DNA of 64,000 nucleotides from Cyprinodon diabolis (GCA_030533445.1 CM060080.1:20103377-20167376), one strand, 5' to 3'; shown: positions 30,726-45,300, counted from the first letter of the stretch. Translations and numbers: made by a program. The notes: generated by a model from the sequence alone, not told the origin.

Positions 30726-33675
30726 CAATCTGTTGTTATATCCTGTCAAAATGCAGGACTAATATTCTGAAATATTCATTTTTGCCTGCTAGTAACTGAC
30801 ATGTTTTTTGTTTGTTTTATTTTTGTTTTCATTATCATGTAATGATTGATTAAGAGATTGCTCCTGAAGGTTTATGTATTACTGTTAGCTGTGCAACTTA
30901 AATGGCCCTAAGGGGACAAGGAAGAAATTTTGAATCCTATACTTTTCAAACTTTAATCCTTCACATCGTCAGGAACTTTTTGCCCCAGCCCATCTTCCCG
31001 TGTTTTAATTCTGGTTATGTCTACATTCGTATTGTTGAAGATCGTACAGAAGTATGACAAATGCCCTGCTTGATAGGATTAAATGTATTTATTGCTTAAA
31101 GAATTTTCATGCTCAGGTACATTTTTAAAAAAAACTATATTTTTCCCTAACGTCTGAGATCTATGTTGGATATAAGTGAGCGAAACATGCAAAGGTTCTA
31201 TACATATGTATATACATGTATATTATTTCTTCCACCATGACAGAAATGATAATGGGAAGCCCAACAATACAATTTAAAACCTGGTAAGAAGAATCCCTGG
31301 TTTGCATAAGGGTTTGTTGGAGATTCTAGCATTTCTATATCATCAAATAAAGGGAATTATATTTTCAGAAATATTAAAAGTGTGTTAAGTATTACCGATT
31401 TTTGAGTTTTCTCTAAGGAGGCTTTTTTTCATCTATTTCTGTGTTCAATGTACACATTTGGAGTTTTGTGTTTTAACACTTATTTCTTAATCTCCTTAAA
31501 TCCCCACAGCATGGCATGATCCCTGCCTGACCGGTGAAATGAAGAAACAGATTAAAGAAAACCTGTCGGAGAACATGAAGCAAACTGAACTAAAAACTTA
31601 ACTAAAAAAAAAGCCATACAAAAGGACCTGCTGCTTCAGGATCTGGACAACTTGCAGTAACTGATGCAAACAAGAGTTCAGCTCTCTGGCAGAGACTCCT
31701 GGAGGAGAACATCTAACCATTATTCAAAATACCTTAAGATAAATCGGATTAGGTCAGATGTAAATATAGGATATACAATGATATATTCAAGTCACATAAG
31801 AAAGTCTTAAAATCTGTTTTACTTTCTAAAGAAAGAAAGAGCAGAAGACATTAATCGATGATTAATTGCATTTATATTTGCATGTAGATGAACTTTCCAT
31901 GGATTTCTCTTGTAACCCACTAAAAAACAAACAGTTTTTGCCATCTAAAATTAATTTATATCGCTAAAGAATATTCTTGGTTTTCTTTAACAGTTTTCTT
32001 CTTTCTTCCTGTTTTCCTCAGTTAAACAGAAACCATCTGAGATGCAGTAGAAAGATGTTTCATTTAGACTCTAAAACTGAGTATATATACTGATATATTT
32101 ACAACCCTAAATGTAGAGACCAGTAATAAACATTAATGCCCCATAAACAGAATAAAGACCATAAATAAACATTAATGGTCTTTATTCTGAGGGGCTATAA
32201 TGCCCTTTGCCTCACAAATGTTTTACATTTTATTAAAATTCAGAATGTTTAACTTAGATCTAATAAGACAGACTAATAATTTTTGGTAAATAATAGAGAA
32301 GTAGAACTAAAATCATTGAAGATTTTTAATGTCAGCTTTTTTGGGGTTAGTTTTATGTCCATATTGTATGTTTTCAGCAGCCGCTTGCCACTAATAACGA
32401 CCATTTAATGGTCGATCACCTCCGGAACAGGTGGTTTTCACCCCCTTTAGCTTTTACCCTATGAAATCCAACTTTACAGTATTTCTTTTTTCGACTTGAC
32501 CTAAATATGATATAGAGCTCATCTTTTTTAAATTTGTCGAAGCCTAATTTAAGATGCTTAGGGAGACCTCAGAGATTGGTTAGTCTGTTTGTTGCCATGT
32601 GAACTAAACAATTTTTCCTGCACATCACCCTGAATGTTAGAATAGCCTCATAGAAACCGTTGCACCATCCTTTTGTTGTGGAGATCCCTTTTTGCTGACA
32701 GGGAAGAAAGAGTTGAAGGGGAGATAGAAAGATTGAGACTGGAATGCAGGTTTTCCACCCTAAGCAAACAGTATTATGCTTCGGATCAAAACATTAACAT
32801 AGGTGTTAGGAGTCACAGGCAAAGCCCGCACAAAGTCTAGACTTTGTCTATTTGATACCAGACATCCACTGACATGTTTTCAGGCTATTTAAGGCTAACA
32901 ACTGATAACTAGCCCTTCACAGAGTTTTGAACTGTTTTATTATAGCTGCAACATTTAGATAAGTGAAGCTTCATTTATTTCATTTCTTTATACCACTAAG
33001 TAAAAACTGATTATCATTTGTAACCCAGAGGTCTCGAAGTTTCATTGCTGATCATCTCCATCTCTTATAATTACAGTGCACTATGTTCTGATGGCTACTT
33101 CCTTCAGAATATTGTTAGAAAATAATTTCAAACTGGTTCTTACCCATTAATTTGGTATTAGTAAGGTTTACCCAATAAACCTTTGCATGCGTAAAACTTG
33201 TGAATAATGTTTTACATATAATGTTAATCCTTTTTATTATTGTTAAAGGAAGCTTTGATCCAACTCTATTCCCACTGTAGCCGTCAGCTGCAAACACTTT
33301 ATGGGGCAAGTTACCGTTATTGTTTACGGTAACTCTGTCCCTCAAGGAAGTCTAGAAGCGCACGTCTAAAAGGTTTGTAAAAAAAAAAAATGGCTAGTTG
33401 AAAAGTAAAACTAAAAATTAAAAAATGTAAGTGCCTGTATCAGCTTTAATGTTATAAGGTTATGTTGTAACAAAAAACATGTTTCTTTCACTCTGGGTGC
33501 TTTTCTTGGCTTCCTAAAGAAGCACCTTTGTTATTTTTGTCATGTTTTTTTAACGTTAGGTCAAGTAACCATTTCTGTTACTGTACCTCGATTTTTCCCC
33601 TGATAATTTCTATAGTTTTTAAATGTTACAATAGGAGTTAGTAGGAGTAGGGTCTTGTTATAAAAAAAAAAATAA
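30726..33675. other. TRBC-papln intergenic region
   Basis: About 3 kb of AT-rich DNA with no exon recognised on either strand. It contains a 15-bp perfect hairpin (32,148-32,189) and a smaller palindrome (33,310-33,333), each noted among the findings. Confidence 0.5.
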
Positions 33676-33679
33676 AAAA

Positions 33680-33878
33680 TTTAGAAGTATACATTTACAG
33701 TCATATGTTTATATTACTGTTTTTATATATTTATTCATTTATTTATTTACTATTTTTCAAGGCTGCACTTTTAAAAAAGATCAAATTGTCCAGAGAGCTG
33801 TTCCAAACAAAATGTCTTTTTGTTTTACACTTGTGTAAACAAAATGACAAATAAAATCTGTCTAAGTCTAAGTCTAAG
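33680..33878 (+). repeat. Rex1-like LINE 3' tail
   Basis: Short fragment ending 'aataaaatctgtctaagtct' with repeated aagtct units, the same tail type as the Rex1-like copy ending near 21,510. Confidence 0.5.
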
Positions 33879-33989
33879 TTCTGTCCTTCAAGCATTTGAT
33901 TTTCAAAGTATTTCACCGAGCACCCTATAAAGAGTTAAACACTTTGTTGGGCAGGTAAAATTATACCAACCAGAGCTTAGCAAAATAAG

Positions 33990-33995
33990 TTTATT
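33990..33995 (-). terminator. Probable papln polyadenylation signal
   Basis: TTTATT on the + strand (AATAAA on the - strand), 388 bp beyond the papln stop. Gives a 3' UTR of about 0.4 kb. Confidence 0.5.
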
Positions 33996-34382
33996 TCAAA
34001 ATAATAAAAATACACAATAAAAACACACACAAAGGGTCAAACAGGTGTTGGCATCAACAACAAGCGAACTTGCAAACATTTTGATTCAAAAATAAAAGGA
34101 TTTAAAAATAATGAAGCACAGGAAGCTACATTATTTTTTAGATAACTTGATTCTCTAAAAACAGAGAACACACAGTTCCAGTGATTAAATAGCTTATTTC
34201 CAGTGCCTCCTCACATCCAGTAGATTAAATATGGGATGTTTGAAGTTGAAGTCTGTTGTGTTTAATGCAGACGATAATCTGAGCAAAGTGCTGACTGTAG
34301 AACAGTTCTTTTTAAGAGATAATCTGCATCGTTTCGTCCTGGTTTTGGATTCCATTTGGCGCAGGAGTTGAAAGCTGAATGC

Positions 34383-34558
34383 TCACCCTATCAAAACACG
34401 TGCCGACCGACCATTCCTGCCGTTCTTCGAGGCATGCTTGGCACAGCTGGCGCAGCAGAAACCGGAGTAGTACTGATGGTCGCACAGTCGGGCGTAAACT
34501 ATGAGTTTGCAGTTGGCAAGATCATTTTGGTCCACACAGCCCGGCTGCACATTACCAC
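34383..34558 (-). CDS. papln: papln exon 26: PLAC domain and stop
   Basis: Residues about 1154-1211. [19 protein letters not shown], then [10 protein letters not shown]: the six-cysteine PLAC module that closes papilins and many ADAMTS proteins. Stop TGA at 34385-34383. A short basic tail ([18 protein letters not shown]) follows the domain. Confidence 0.95.
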
Positions 34559-37500
34559 CTGAAACAGCATATTCAAGAAGCGACTTTCTTTTAACTATAT
34601 AAAAGATGAGCAGGTTGGATTATGGTGACAAAAACAAACAAGGAAAACTTCCTGGAATTTCATGTTACTTTACCAACATATTAGAGCTGATGGTATAAAA
34701 TAGTCACATTTTTCTTGCCAGAATCACAGAAATTTCCCTGATAGTCTTTTGGACAAAATAAAAGTCTGCAAAGACTTTTCAATGTTACACAGCCTCTTAA
34801 ATTAGAGAGTTTTTCTCTAAACCATCACAGCAAAAGTGGAGTTCCACAAGGCTCTGTGCAGAGTCCTCAGCTATACTCTTTATTTCGTCTCTCCTTTTGT
34901 TGAGAAAAATATAGCAATTGGGTAAAGTCCAGATCAGTATACTCATTCATTAACATGAAGAGTAACTTTTGTCAACAGTTAATCTTACTTTTGATGGACA
35001 TTAAGTTATTTTACTATATTGTAGCTATATATAGATATAGAGACTCTGAAGTAATTTAATTCAGTCACTGAACTCAGTAGCTGAATTAATTGAAGCCCTC
35101 TGGTTGTATTGCTGTTTTCTGTAGAAACTAACCTTCCAATTCTATTAATGCTCATTAGAGTAGTTATTATTTTTAAATACTTTGTTTAATGCCTGTTTAA
35201 GGTATTTTCTAAATAAACTTTTTATTGATGATGTTCTTGTATTTCTGTTTGGGTTTTCACCTATAGCATGTTAGTAATGACTGTATGTATTAGTATTTAA
35301 TGCAAAACAACAGCCTGTATAAAAATAACCACTGTTCTCACCTTGTGCGTCTTTAAGGACCCTAACTTCAGCTGTGGCGCTCACAGAATATATGCCTGTA
35401 TAAGCATTACAGGTGTAGGTTCCCTCATCAGAGGCCTTTACATTATGTAGGATCAGGCTGCCATCAGATGAAACCAGGATGTTATGTCCGTCTGGACGCA
35501 CTGGCACTCCATTCCTGTTAACACATTAAAAGGTTGTTAGACCCCTTTAGATTACTGACACTCATTAACTCCCTGGATTTGAAGCAAACTTGTTTTGTCA
35601 GCTTTATATGGAGGGAATTTTGTTCCATTATTGTTACAACAAAAAACCTGTTTTGTGCATAAAAGTTTAACATAAAATGCAATTCTGAACTGACACTTCA
35701 AAACAAGTCTTGATTAACAAAAAGAAGTTTAGAGTAAGTTTGCTTTTAAATTAGATTTTATATTTTTCTTTTTTTTTTTCTTTTTTTTTACCTGTTTTTT
35801 TTTTTACTTATTTATTTTAGTTTTACAAATTGCATTCTTCTCAATTTGTCCTTCATAGATCAGGTTTTCTTCACTTAAAGCTTCTTGCTCTACAGTTGCT
35901 TTTGACGTCCACTTTGACCAAATCTTTTTAATCATTTAGAACAGCAATCACAAAATTATCCTTCTTAAGTTCTTTGACCTTTTTCACTCTCAAAATAACT
36001 GAGGAGTTCTCTTAAGGCTTCTTAATTTTACAACACTAAACAATGAGGTCCAGTAAAATACTACATTTTTTAAATATTTCATATATTTACCAACCCCTTA
36101 CCTGGACCAGCCTATGTTGACGTTATCTCCAGACACCACACACGGCAGCAGAGCCGTGCTGCCTTCAGACACCTGAACGTTATTGGGTGCTGTAGTGATC
36201 TTCAGGTCAGCTAAGTAAAAAATAAATCAAGAATAAAGCTCAACAGAACGACGTTTAAACCTATCAATTGTAAGTCTTCTAATAAAGACAGAATCTTATC
36301 ACTTTTAATTAAAAAAGTTATCAAGTATCAACAAATAGTTATTTATTGCCCCCTGGTGGAGGATATATGAATAACTATCACTAAACAAACAGTGCTTGTG
36401 TGTTATTAGGTGGGTGGTAAAGATGTGAAAAGTGTATTACTTTGGACCCTGAGTTGCAGCTGCCTCTGCTCCAGCTGCTGTTGGCTGGCAGCTGTACATG
36501 TGTAGACCCCAGAGTCTGCAGCTATTAGGGGGCTGATGATCAAGGCACCGTCACTGTGATGGGTAATCCTAAAACAATGCATATCAGAGGAGAAATTCAG
36601 TTTACAAACTTAAATTGGTGGGATTAATAAACATGAGTTGGATTTGTCGTTTTAGAAAACAGAGAAAATATGCAGTTAATGTGTCAGAAATGAGTCTTCC
36701 ATAATAAAGAAAGCTTTTTCTAGTATATTCAGCCTTCATATTCAAATATACCTTTTCACTACAGTGCATAAACAACATCCTATCCCATAGGCAACAGGGT
36801 CAAACACCAGGGACAGATCAGGGGTCAGTTTCATGAATGATTCATGATTGAAATCCGTAACTCTAAATTGATCTAGCCAAAACTCAGGAACTCTGTGTTC
36901 GGTTTCGAAACGGCTGCTATCAGTTAGTTAAATCAATTAAGAATGAAAAACTCTCATCAGTGGAGCACTGATTCAACGAGTCACCATCACAACAGGCAAG
37001 AGGAAGTGGCTATTTCACCTCACTGGAGCTTGAGATTATAATGCAGAAAGACAAAAAATAAAATAAAATAGGAGAATGTGTTTTAAAGACAGAGAAAGCC
37101 TACAGCTTTAAAGGAGAGGAAGATGTCGAAGGAGAAGATTGTTGATTGAGTTAATAGGTAAGTTTATATGAAATGGTCTATGGCACCGTTTTTACATTTA
37201 TTAAAAGCACTCCTCTCTGTTGTTCCATCTGTAGATCACTAAAATAAGATTTTTCCTGATCAAAATCGTACTCCTAGACCTTACTGTAATAATATATTTT
37301 CTATATATTATATATATTATTATCTATTTTTGTATCTCTGCTTCTGTCTCCTTCAACCCCAGTCAGCCTTGGCAGATGGCCGCTCACACTGAGCCTGGTT
37401 CTGCTGGAGATTTGTACCTGTTAAAAGGGAGTTTTTCCTCTCCACTGTCACTACACGCATGCTTAGTGTGAGGGATTGCATTCAAGTCAATGAGTTGATG

Positions 37501-39262
37501 CAATCAACTGGTTTTCCTTAGACAGAAACTTTGAATCAATTTGAGTGTATTATCTGGTGAACTGTAAAGTGCCTTGAGATGACATCTGTTGTGAATTGGT
37601 GCTATATAAATAAACTGAATTGAATTGAATCACACAAAATATTGTTGCATTAACCGCATATTTAGAATGATCTCAAAACTATCTTTCTCCATATGTAAAT
37701 CTTTGTTTTGATTGGTTTAAAAGAACGCAACTCACATTTAAAACCCTGTATTTGGAAGGCAACTTAAGGTGCAGTGCAAATACAGAATCAAGTTTATGGT
37801 AACAGTCATGGATGTGACTAGAAGTGGGATCTTCACTACATACCTGGAGTCACTGAGGGTTCTTCCGTCTTTGGTCCACTGAATACTGACAGACTGCAGA
37901 GCTGCAGCTGGAAGGATGGTGCAGGGGAGTCTTAAAGTTTGTCCTGTTTGCATTTCTATTGATGATGGGCTTGACTGATCAATAGTGAACCTGAGAAACA
38001 ATACAAGAACTTAAAGGCAAAGAAAATTTCTTCACATACTAAAGTCAAATGTAGAGAATTGATATTAGAAACACAACAGAGTACTGAAATACACTGAGTT
38101 CATGTTTGGAGGTTCTCACCTGGGGATTGGGCCATCTTTAGGCAGGTGCGTTGGATAGAGCTGAGATGAAGCCTCTACATAAAAAACACATTTTGACCAT
38201 GAGTTTGATTAATCATTCCTTTATATATGTAACGTTTAACTCATTACAGCATAAATTTACAGCGGATAAATAAAAGCTGCATTTTTAATAATTTTATATG
38301 TATTGACAAAACATTGTTTGCCAATATAAGGGACTTTTAGCACAACCTTTTAACTTAACCTACAGTAACAAGAGATATATTGTTCTAGAGCTGTGACAAT
38401 AATTCTTAGAAATCTTTACAATTACAGTTCTAAGTCTTAGGAGGTTTTCTTACCAGCTTCATGTATCTAGAGACCAGAATTTTTGCCCATGCTCCAAAAA
38501 ATCAAAGATTCAGAATGGATGGAGGGCATCTGAACAACATAAAGTCCAGAAAATTTTGATTCAATGATTAAGGTCTGAACTTTGACCAGGCCATTTTAAG
38601 ACTAGAATATGTTTGAAATTAAACCAGCCTGGAGATTTATATTCAAGGTTGTTGTCCTGCTCCAAATGTGTTTTGCAGTATGTATTTAGTGCCATCCTCC
38701 TACTACTAACTTCTTCCGACAGCATGACCCTGTAAATACCATGTTTCATTGTAGGAATCTGACCTGAGCTGTAAGATGCTTAAAGCTTTAGATATAATTT
38801 CATTAAGTTAATTGCATTCTAATAGGTGATTTTTAAGGGAAATGGATAAAAGGATCTCTGAGTGAACAGAAATGAACATATTTAAATTTCCTTGCTTATA
38901 TCCTCATCTTTGTGCCTAGCAATGGTACATCACATAAAATCCAAATAAAATTCACAAAGTGTATCAAAGTATGACAAAATGAGAACATGTTTAAAGGATT
39001 TCAATGCTTTTGTTCTTCAGTTTACTTTCTAGATGTCTTTGATAGGCAATTTCTTTTGGTAACATGGTGGGAGAGTTGTAGCATTTGAAGATTCCTAAAG
39101 AAAATAACTTAATTTAAAAAAAAAAAGTATCAGTATTTCTTTCTAATCTGCATGCAAAACATGCTAGTTCAGCACATAGGGTGCAAAACTATAATATATT
39201 TATAAATAATGTATATTTTCCAGACTTCTAGGTCAGCAGGTATCTGGTTTGTGTAAAATTCT

Positions 39263-39333
<71 letters not shown>

Positions 39334-42300
39334 TGTGAATAAAGAGCCTTACCTGAAATAGACAAATGAATGTAGCGGTGATCTCTCTCCCGTTCACGAG
39401 TGACAAAGCACAAGAACCAACCAGAGTCTGACTTCATTAGAGGGCCAACTAACAGGGATCCATTGGGCTGCTGGTGATGTCTGAAAAACAAAACATGGCA
39501 CAGATTAGCCTTTACTAAGGAGAGGTCTACACAGACTGATCCACCTTCTTTGCGTAGAGCGAACCTTTGAGCCGACAGAGGCACTCCATCTCTTCTCCAC
39601 TCCACGATGATGGTAGATGAGGGTGGAGGGCTGACTCTGCACGGCAGCACCACAGTCTGGCCGACCAAAGCTTCTATATGGTCCGGGTCACTCTTATCAA
39701 TACTTACACCCGGCAGGGAAAAACTGAACACAAGGAAATACAAGGAAGGATGATAGAGAGGAGGAATCAGGAAGCAGAGAGAAGAGTTTTGAAGAAAATT
39801 TGAGAATGAAATTCACTTTATGCTCTACTGCTGGGTTATTAAAAAAAAAGCATAAAGAAAGCCACCAACCTGGCTTTACGGTTTTTAAGAAAAAAAGCAA
39901 AGAAATTACAGAAATGACACCCAAAGAGCAACATACAGTGCAACACAACAACACTGGGCTCATACAGGTAAACAAAGACAATAGAAGGGAAAAAATTGAA
40001 AACCAACAATTATGATCCCCCACAAACGTCCCAAAAGCCCCCAAACACGACACCACAACGCATATGATGACAGTATAACAATTAAAGCTTTATTAGTTTG
40101 ATCCTGTCAGACAGACAAAGCCCAGAGATGGTGACAAAAGACACAGTGAATTAGCAAACTCAGATCAGCACCAACATTAACTCAGACAAACAGAAATGAC
40201 TATAAAAAGCATCTAACAGCTGAATGGTCCATTAAAACAGAGAGTAACAGAAGTCGCTGTCCCCGATAAGCAAAAATGAAAGGGTAGCGTTTAGAGCTAG
40301 AAGCAGCTGGAAAGCATGTTGATTATATAGCATCACAAGAAACATAAAAGATGAGTGGCATAAAAAAATTATAAAACAGGATTTACCGGAGTATATTGAA
40401 GATAAAATGGACGTAATTTAGCTTTTTTGATATAAAACGAAAAAGCAGCTTCACATCATGTTAACCGACTATAGATCACAATATCGTCTGCAAACAATAA
40501 AATCTGTTGGAACTCCTGCCTAAGCTCTAAGAGGAAACTAATCATAATTTCAGTTACAATTCTTAAGTTTTTAACTGTAGTTAAAGAGATAACTCAGTTT
40601 ACTCAGAGTACGACAAAATCATTGGACAGTTAAAAAGCTCACAGCTAGTACAGTTTAGCTGTTTTTAACAATTTAAATCGTCTTATTCTGAAAGTTTCCA
40701 TATCATTTGCATACAAAGCTCTATGACCAAATATAAAATATAGACATTTAAAATTTTAAGTTTTCTTAAACAATGGTTTTCTTTTCTGACCTCCTATGAC
40801 TCTGCTGCTACGGTCCAAGAGGAGTAGATGAAACACTTAGATTTGGTGACAAGCATCATGGATTGATCATTGCTCTGCTTTCCAAGGCCTATTAACTGTT
40901 TAGAAATCATCTAACCTAGTGAATGAGGTGGAATACTAAGACTAACATCTAATATGTCTTAAGATAGCATTATATCCTATAGGTATAAATGCTTTTTAAA
41001 TGTAGGTTCGAATGACCTGAACCAGCTGATGTCCTAAAAGCCTTTCATTGTTTTGTCTTTTAGTTTTCTTCTCCATTTGACATGGAATCTCTCTACCACA
41101 GGTTAAGAGGTATTTTGCCTTCAATATGTCTCCTGAGCATAAAAAAAGAAAAAAGAAAACTATCTTTCAAGATCAGAAATAAGAGGGTATAGAATTACCA
41201 ATTAAACTTGCATGTTTATCCAGGTTACTTGCATTTACTTGCATTGTATGTTTACTTTATAAACAACTTCTTAATCTTTTTTAAGATAGCTAAATCTCTA
41301 AATTATTAGACATTTCCCCTTGGGTCAAGAATACATTTATAAACAGTAAGGTTTTTCAGACGTTTATAAGTATAGAACAGAAACTTCCTCATCCTAATCC
41401 ATAATGATAAAGGACATGATTGGTCTTTGAACTTTGTTCAGATCTCCGTCAGTTCATTTATTCATTTGGTTTAAAGCACCAAGTGAACATGGTCTCCTTC
41501 AGCAGGGATTAGAAGGCTGTGAACAGCTTTGTGAAGCTGGCGGCGATGGTACGATTGGAGGTCAGACTTTCAGGGGTTCTTACCTCGCAGCTGGCCCTGT
41601 GAGCTGAGCCCGTGAAGGACGACGTGCCCTCAGATACACCCGAGCTCTGTGGGCGTGTCTGCCTGCACTAGTGCCGTGTCTGACGGTGTCACTTGACGAG
41701 CTGTCCTGCGTTGTGAAAGTGCGCCCCATGTTACGTGACTCTGCATCTGGAGACGCTGCAGAGGGAGATACTGCTCTTCCAGAGGTGGTCCTTTCGGGGG
41801 AAGATTCTCTGGCTGAAGCCGACTCTCCAACAGGGGTGGCAGGCTGAGGGAGCTGCTGGCTTGATACTGAAACCTGACATGCCCTCTGGCACTCTGCTAT
41901 GGTCATGAAGTTATTGCTGTTGCCATGGCACCCTCCATACCAGAAGTGGACACACTTGGAGGTGATGACATCAAAATGGTACCTTGAGGTCCAGCTGCTG
42001 CAGGAACCAGCAGCACGGGGCAGGGAGCAGATGGAACGCTCAACTGCAAAAACAAAGATTTTCCTTTTTAGCCCCCCTATTAACAGCAAGAGTCACCAAT
42101 AACCTTTATATATGTCACTGTCTTTCAGAATTAAGCCCAAAAAACAACAAATAAGTAGTAACATAATGTTCAGCCTTGTGGTCTCTTACTGTGGTTGGGT
42201 GGGTTGGGGCAGCCCTCTCCGTTTGGACCCCCTGCTGGTGTCTTCCGATCAAAGCAGCATCCATAAGTGGTTGTGCGGCACTCTACAGCATTCTCAGTTG

Positions 42301-45300
42301 GAAGAGGAGCAACCTGAGGATAAATAACGCATGTTTTTCTTTTTATTTGTGATATGGGCTTTTCTTACTTATTTTTTAAGAATAAACAACAAGTCTTTTC
42401 CAGCAAACAGGTTAAAAATGTGGAGAATTAGCTTACTGTGGGTGTAGGGGCCACATACTCCAAGCAGCCCTCTTTGTTGGGACCCTGAGCAGCTGTCACA
42501 CCATCTCTGCAGCAGCCATAGCTGAAATATAACCCGAAAAATAACAAATTGAGCATTATAGATGGTCTGAGTCAGAAATAACACAAACATTTGGAAAACA
42601 ACAGATTCATGCTTACTGTGGTTAGTGGAGATTTTTTTAAGCAATGCATAATGTGTGGTTGCTGAGGTAACCCAGTCATAAAGGTAACACCCAGAACAAG
42701 CCTAAAAGGAGCTCTCTGCATATGGTGACCTAAACCACAAGGCAGTAATGGGATGTGGGAGAATACCTTGTCTGGATGCAGGAGGACGGGACAGGAGTGG
42801 GAGTTGGAGACTGTGGGCAGCCGAGACCTTGGGGGCCCCTGGCTGAGGTGCGTCCATCTGGGCAGCAGCCATAGTAAGACTGGCTGCAGTGGAGGGCAAC
42901 GGAGGAGCTGTGAGGGTCTCGCACGGTATTTATGTGGGTGGGATCTCTTGTATCCGGTCTGTGGGCTGAGACGAAACCAAGAATCTGTTACAGCAAACTA
43001 CACCTCAAACTCCAAAGTCCAAAAACTCACACATGCCTTAATGGAAAAAATAATAATTTTGAAAAATCTGCGATCAGTTCCAGCGAACAGAAACTATGTC
43101 AGTCGAAAACAAACGAAAAGCATTTCCGATTCCTGAGCACTGAGGCTGTGCATAGATTGCTTTTCAACTTTTTTGGAATGACTATGATCTGGATAACTGA
43201 GAATCTTCACCCGCAGTGTTAAACATTCCAGAACCACTAATGTCAGGAACGGCACAGTTCAGTGGCTCTGGAATATTTTAATAAGACCAACAATGCTCAT
43301 GGAGTCCTGAAAACATGCCCATTAGGCCTTGATAATTAGTGCTGGGAGAGGATGGATGGGTGACGTCAGAGGTGGAGGAATATTTGGGGACAAGCAGCAG
43401 TCTTATATCAACACAGAGGATTAGTTGGAGACGTTCTTAGGCTGAAATTTACATTATGCAATGACCTCCACATTTATTCTTCACTGTGCATCATGGGGAA
43501 AAATGTTTAATTAAAAAATAATACACAGTATAAATAGCAGTTAAAAGGTTTATCATAGAAACCACAAATGTCTTATATGGAGCATCACCTGTTACATGAT
43601 CTGGCACGTACGGCTGGAAGCTGGTCTGGCTGCTGTCATGTCGTTGTGGGTCCTGGACGCTGGGGACGACTGCAAGTAATCAACAGGGAGGGAAAAATAG
43701 TTGTGCAACTCTGTTGTTAGACCTTATTAAAGAAATAAAAACCACTCTGCCTAAGAGAACCCTTTTTACAAACGTAAGCGGTGTGCAGAGGAATGTATAG
43801 GTACACTAAGGTCTTAGCTCATAAGTATAATCATAAATAAAAAATCCAAAGGTTTTTCCTCAGATCAAGACAAATCTTAGTTTGAACATCTTGGTGATTC
43901 ATTTTTACCATCCTGCGTGCAGCACTAAAAAAGAAAATAACCAACAACACTGGCTTTATAGAATGGTTTAAATCTTATAAAGCCCACAAAGGACTGGCAT
44001 TGCTCGGACTAAGTTACTGCAACACTCCTAGCACAACCACAAATCTTTCCAGCTTTGGCTTTAAACAACATAAAGAACTACCCACAGCTGGGATGTATCG
44101 CAAACATGTTGCCTATAACCCTGAAATGGTTTATTTAAAATGATATCTGTATATTGTATAGGCATGAGGTTTAAAAAGCAACATTTAATTGTAAAACAAA
44201 AGGCCTAGGATAGATATGAAGAGGAAGAGACACAAAATTGTTAAGAGATGCATCATTTATCATGATACGTTATTCGTTTTATGATACATTAACGATAATA
44301 TCAAGCCACAGAAACTTGATTTGTTCCATCGCAGGCACATTAAAGTGGTCTGTCAAGTTAGAATTGATCCAAAAACTCTCTCACCTAAGCCATCTGCCTC
44401 CAGTAACATGAAATTATTATAATACTGCTGGGATTCACCTTTCCCAGTAAGGTTGAAACTGATGGTTGAGGTACAGAAACCTTTCAAATTTCCAAGTATT
44501 TACATTAAACTCGGAAGGAAATTATTATGTAAATATATAATCATGACATAATAGTAGAACAGCTAGGAAGTCAGCAAGTATAAATATTTTAGACAGTTAC
44601 TAAGAGCTGCATCATTATTGCAGGGGCCGAAGAAAAATATACTCTGTATTCATTTAAAGAAAAATAAATGTTATGAACACAAACATCTAATCACAGTTTA
44701 ATATGTGTATTTTTATGGGGGTAAAAAGATAATAATAGAACATAATGAAAACAGGCAACAATATACAGTGGTAATTCAGATGTTATTGAGCCATTTACCC
44801 TGTGGTCTAAAGCATGGCTGGGTGTTGCAGCGCTCCATTGTAGAGGGTTTGGGGTGGGAATTGCACTGGTCTATTTGATAGAGGTTCCTCTCCTGGTCTG
44901 AGCAGATCACCTGACGCTCTCGTGAGCCAGAACCACAGCTTTTTGAACACTGCAGCAACAGAAACACCATTTTGTCATTAGATAAATAGATAAAATATGA
45001 AACAACTATGTGTTTATACTGCGTTGAGTTGGTTTTTAATAGAATCTTAATAAAAAAATAATTAGTTAGTAAATGGCATTGTTCTCATATTTGCTATTGC
45101 ATTTATCTTCATCCAAATCTGACCAGTCTGCAAGACAGTTAAAATCCAGACAACCGACACCCGTGGCAATATTAGCATCCAACTCACCAGGCTCCATGAT
45201 CCTACATGCCAACGGATCTGTTTAGGACAGGCGGGCATCTCACACGCCTGGATGGAAGGTGGGCGAAGCAGAGTCCTGCAGGCTGGTTCCTCTAGCATTG

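Noticed and set aside
35271..39743. Minus-strand Ig-like exons that might be inverted V-beta segments downstream of C-beta
   Set aside because: They lack RSSs, are split within the Ig fold by phase-2 introns, and join in phase to papilin exons up to the PLAC domain.
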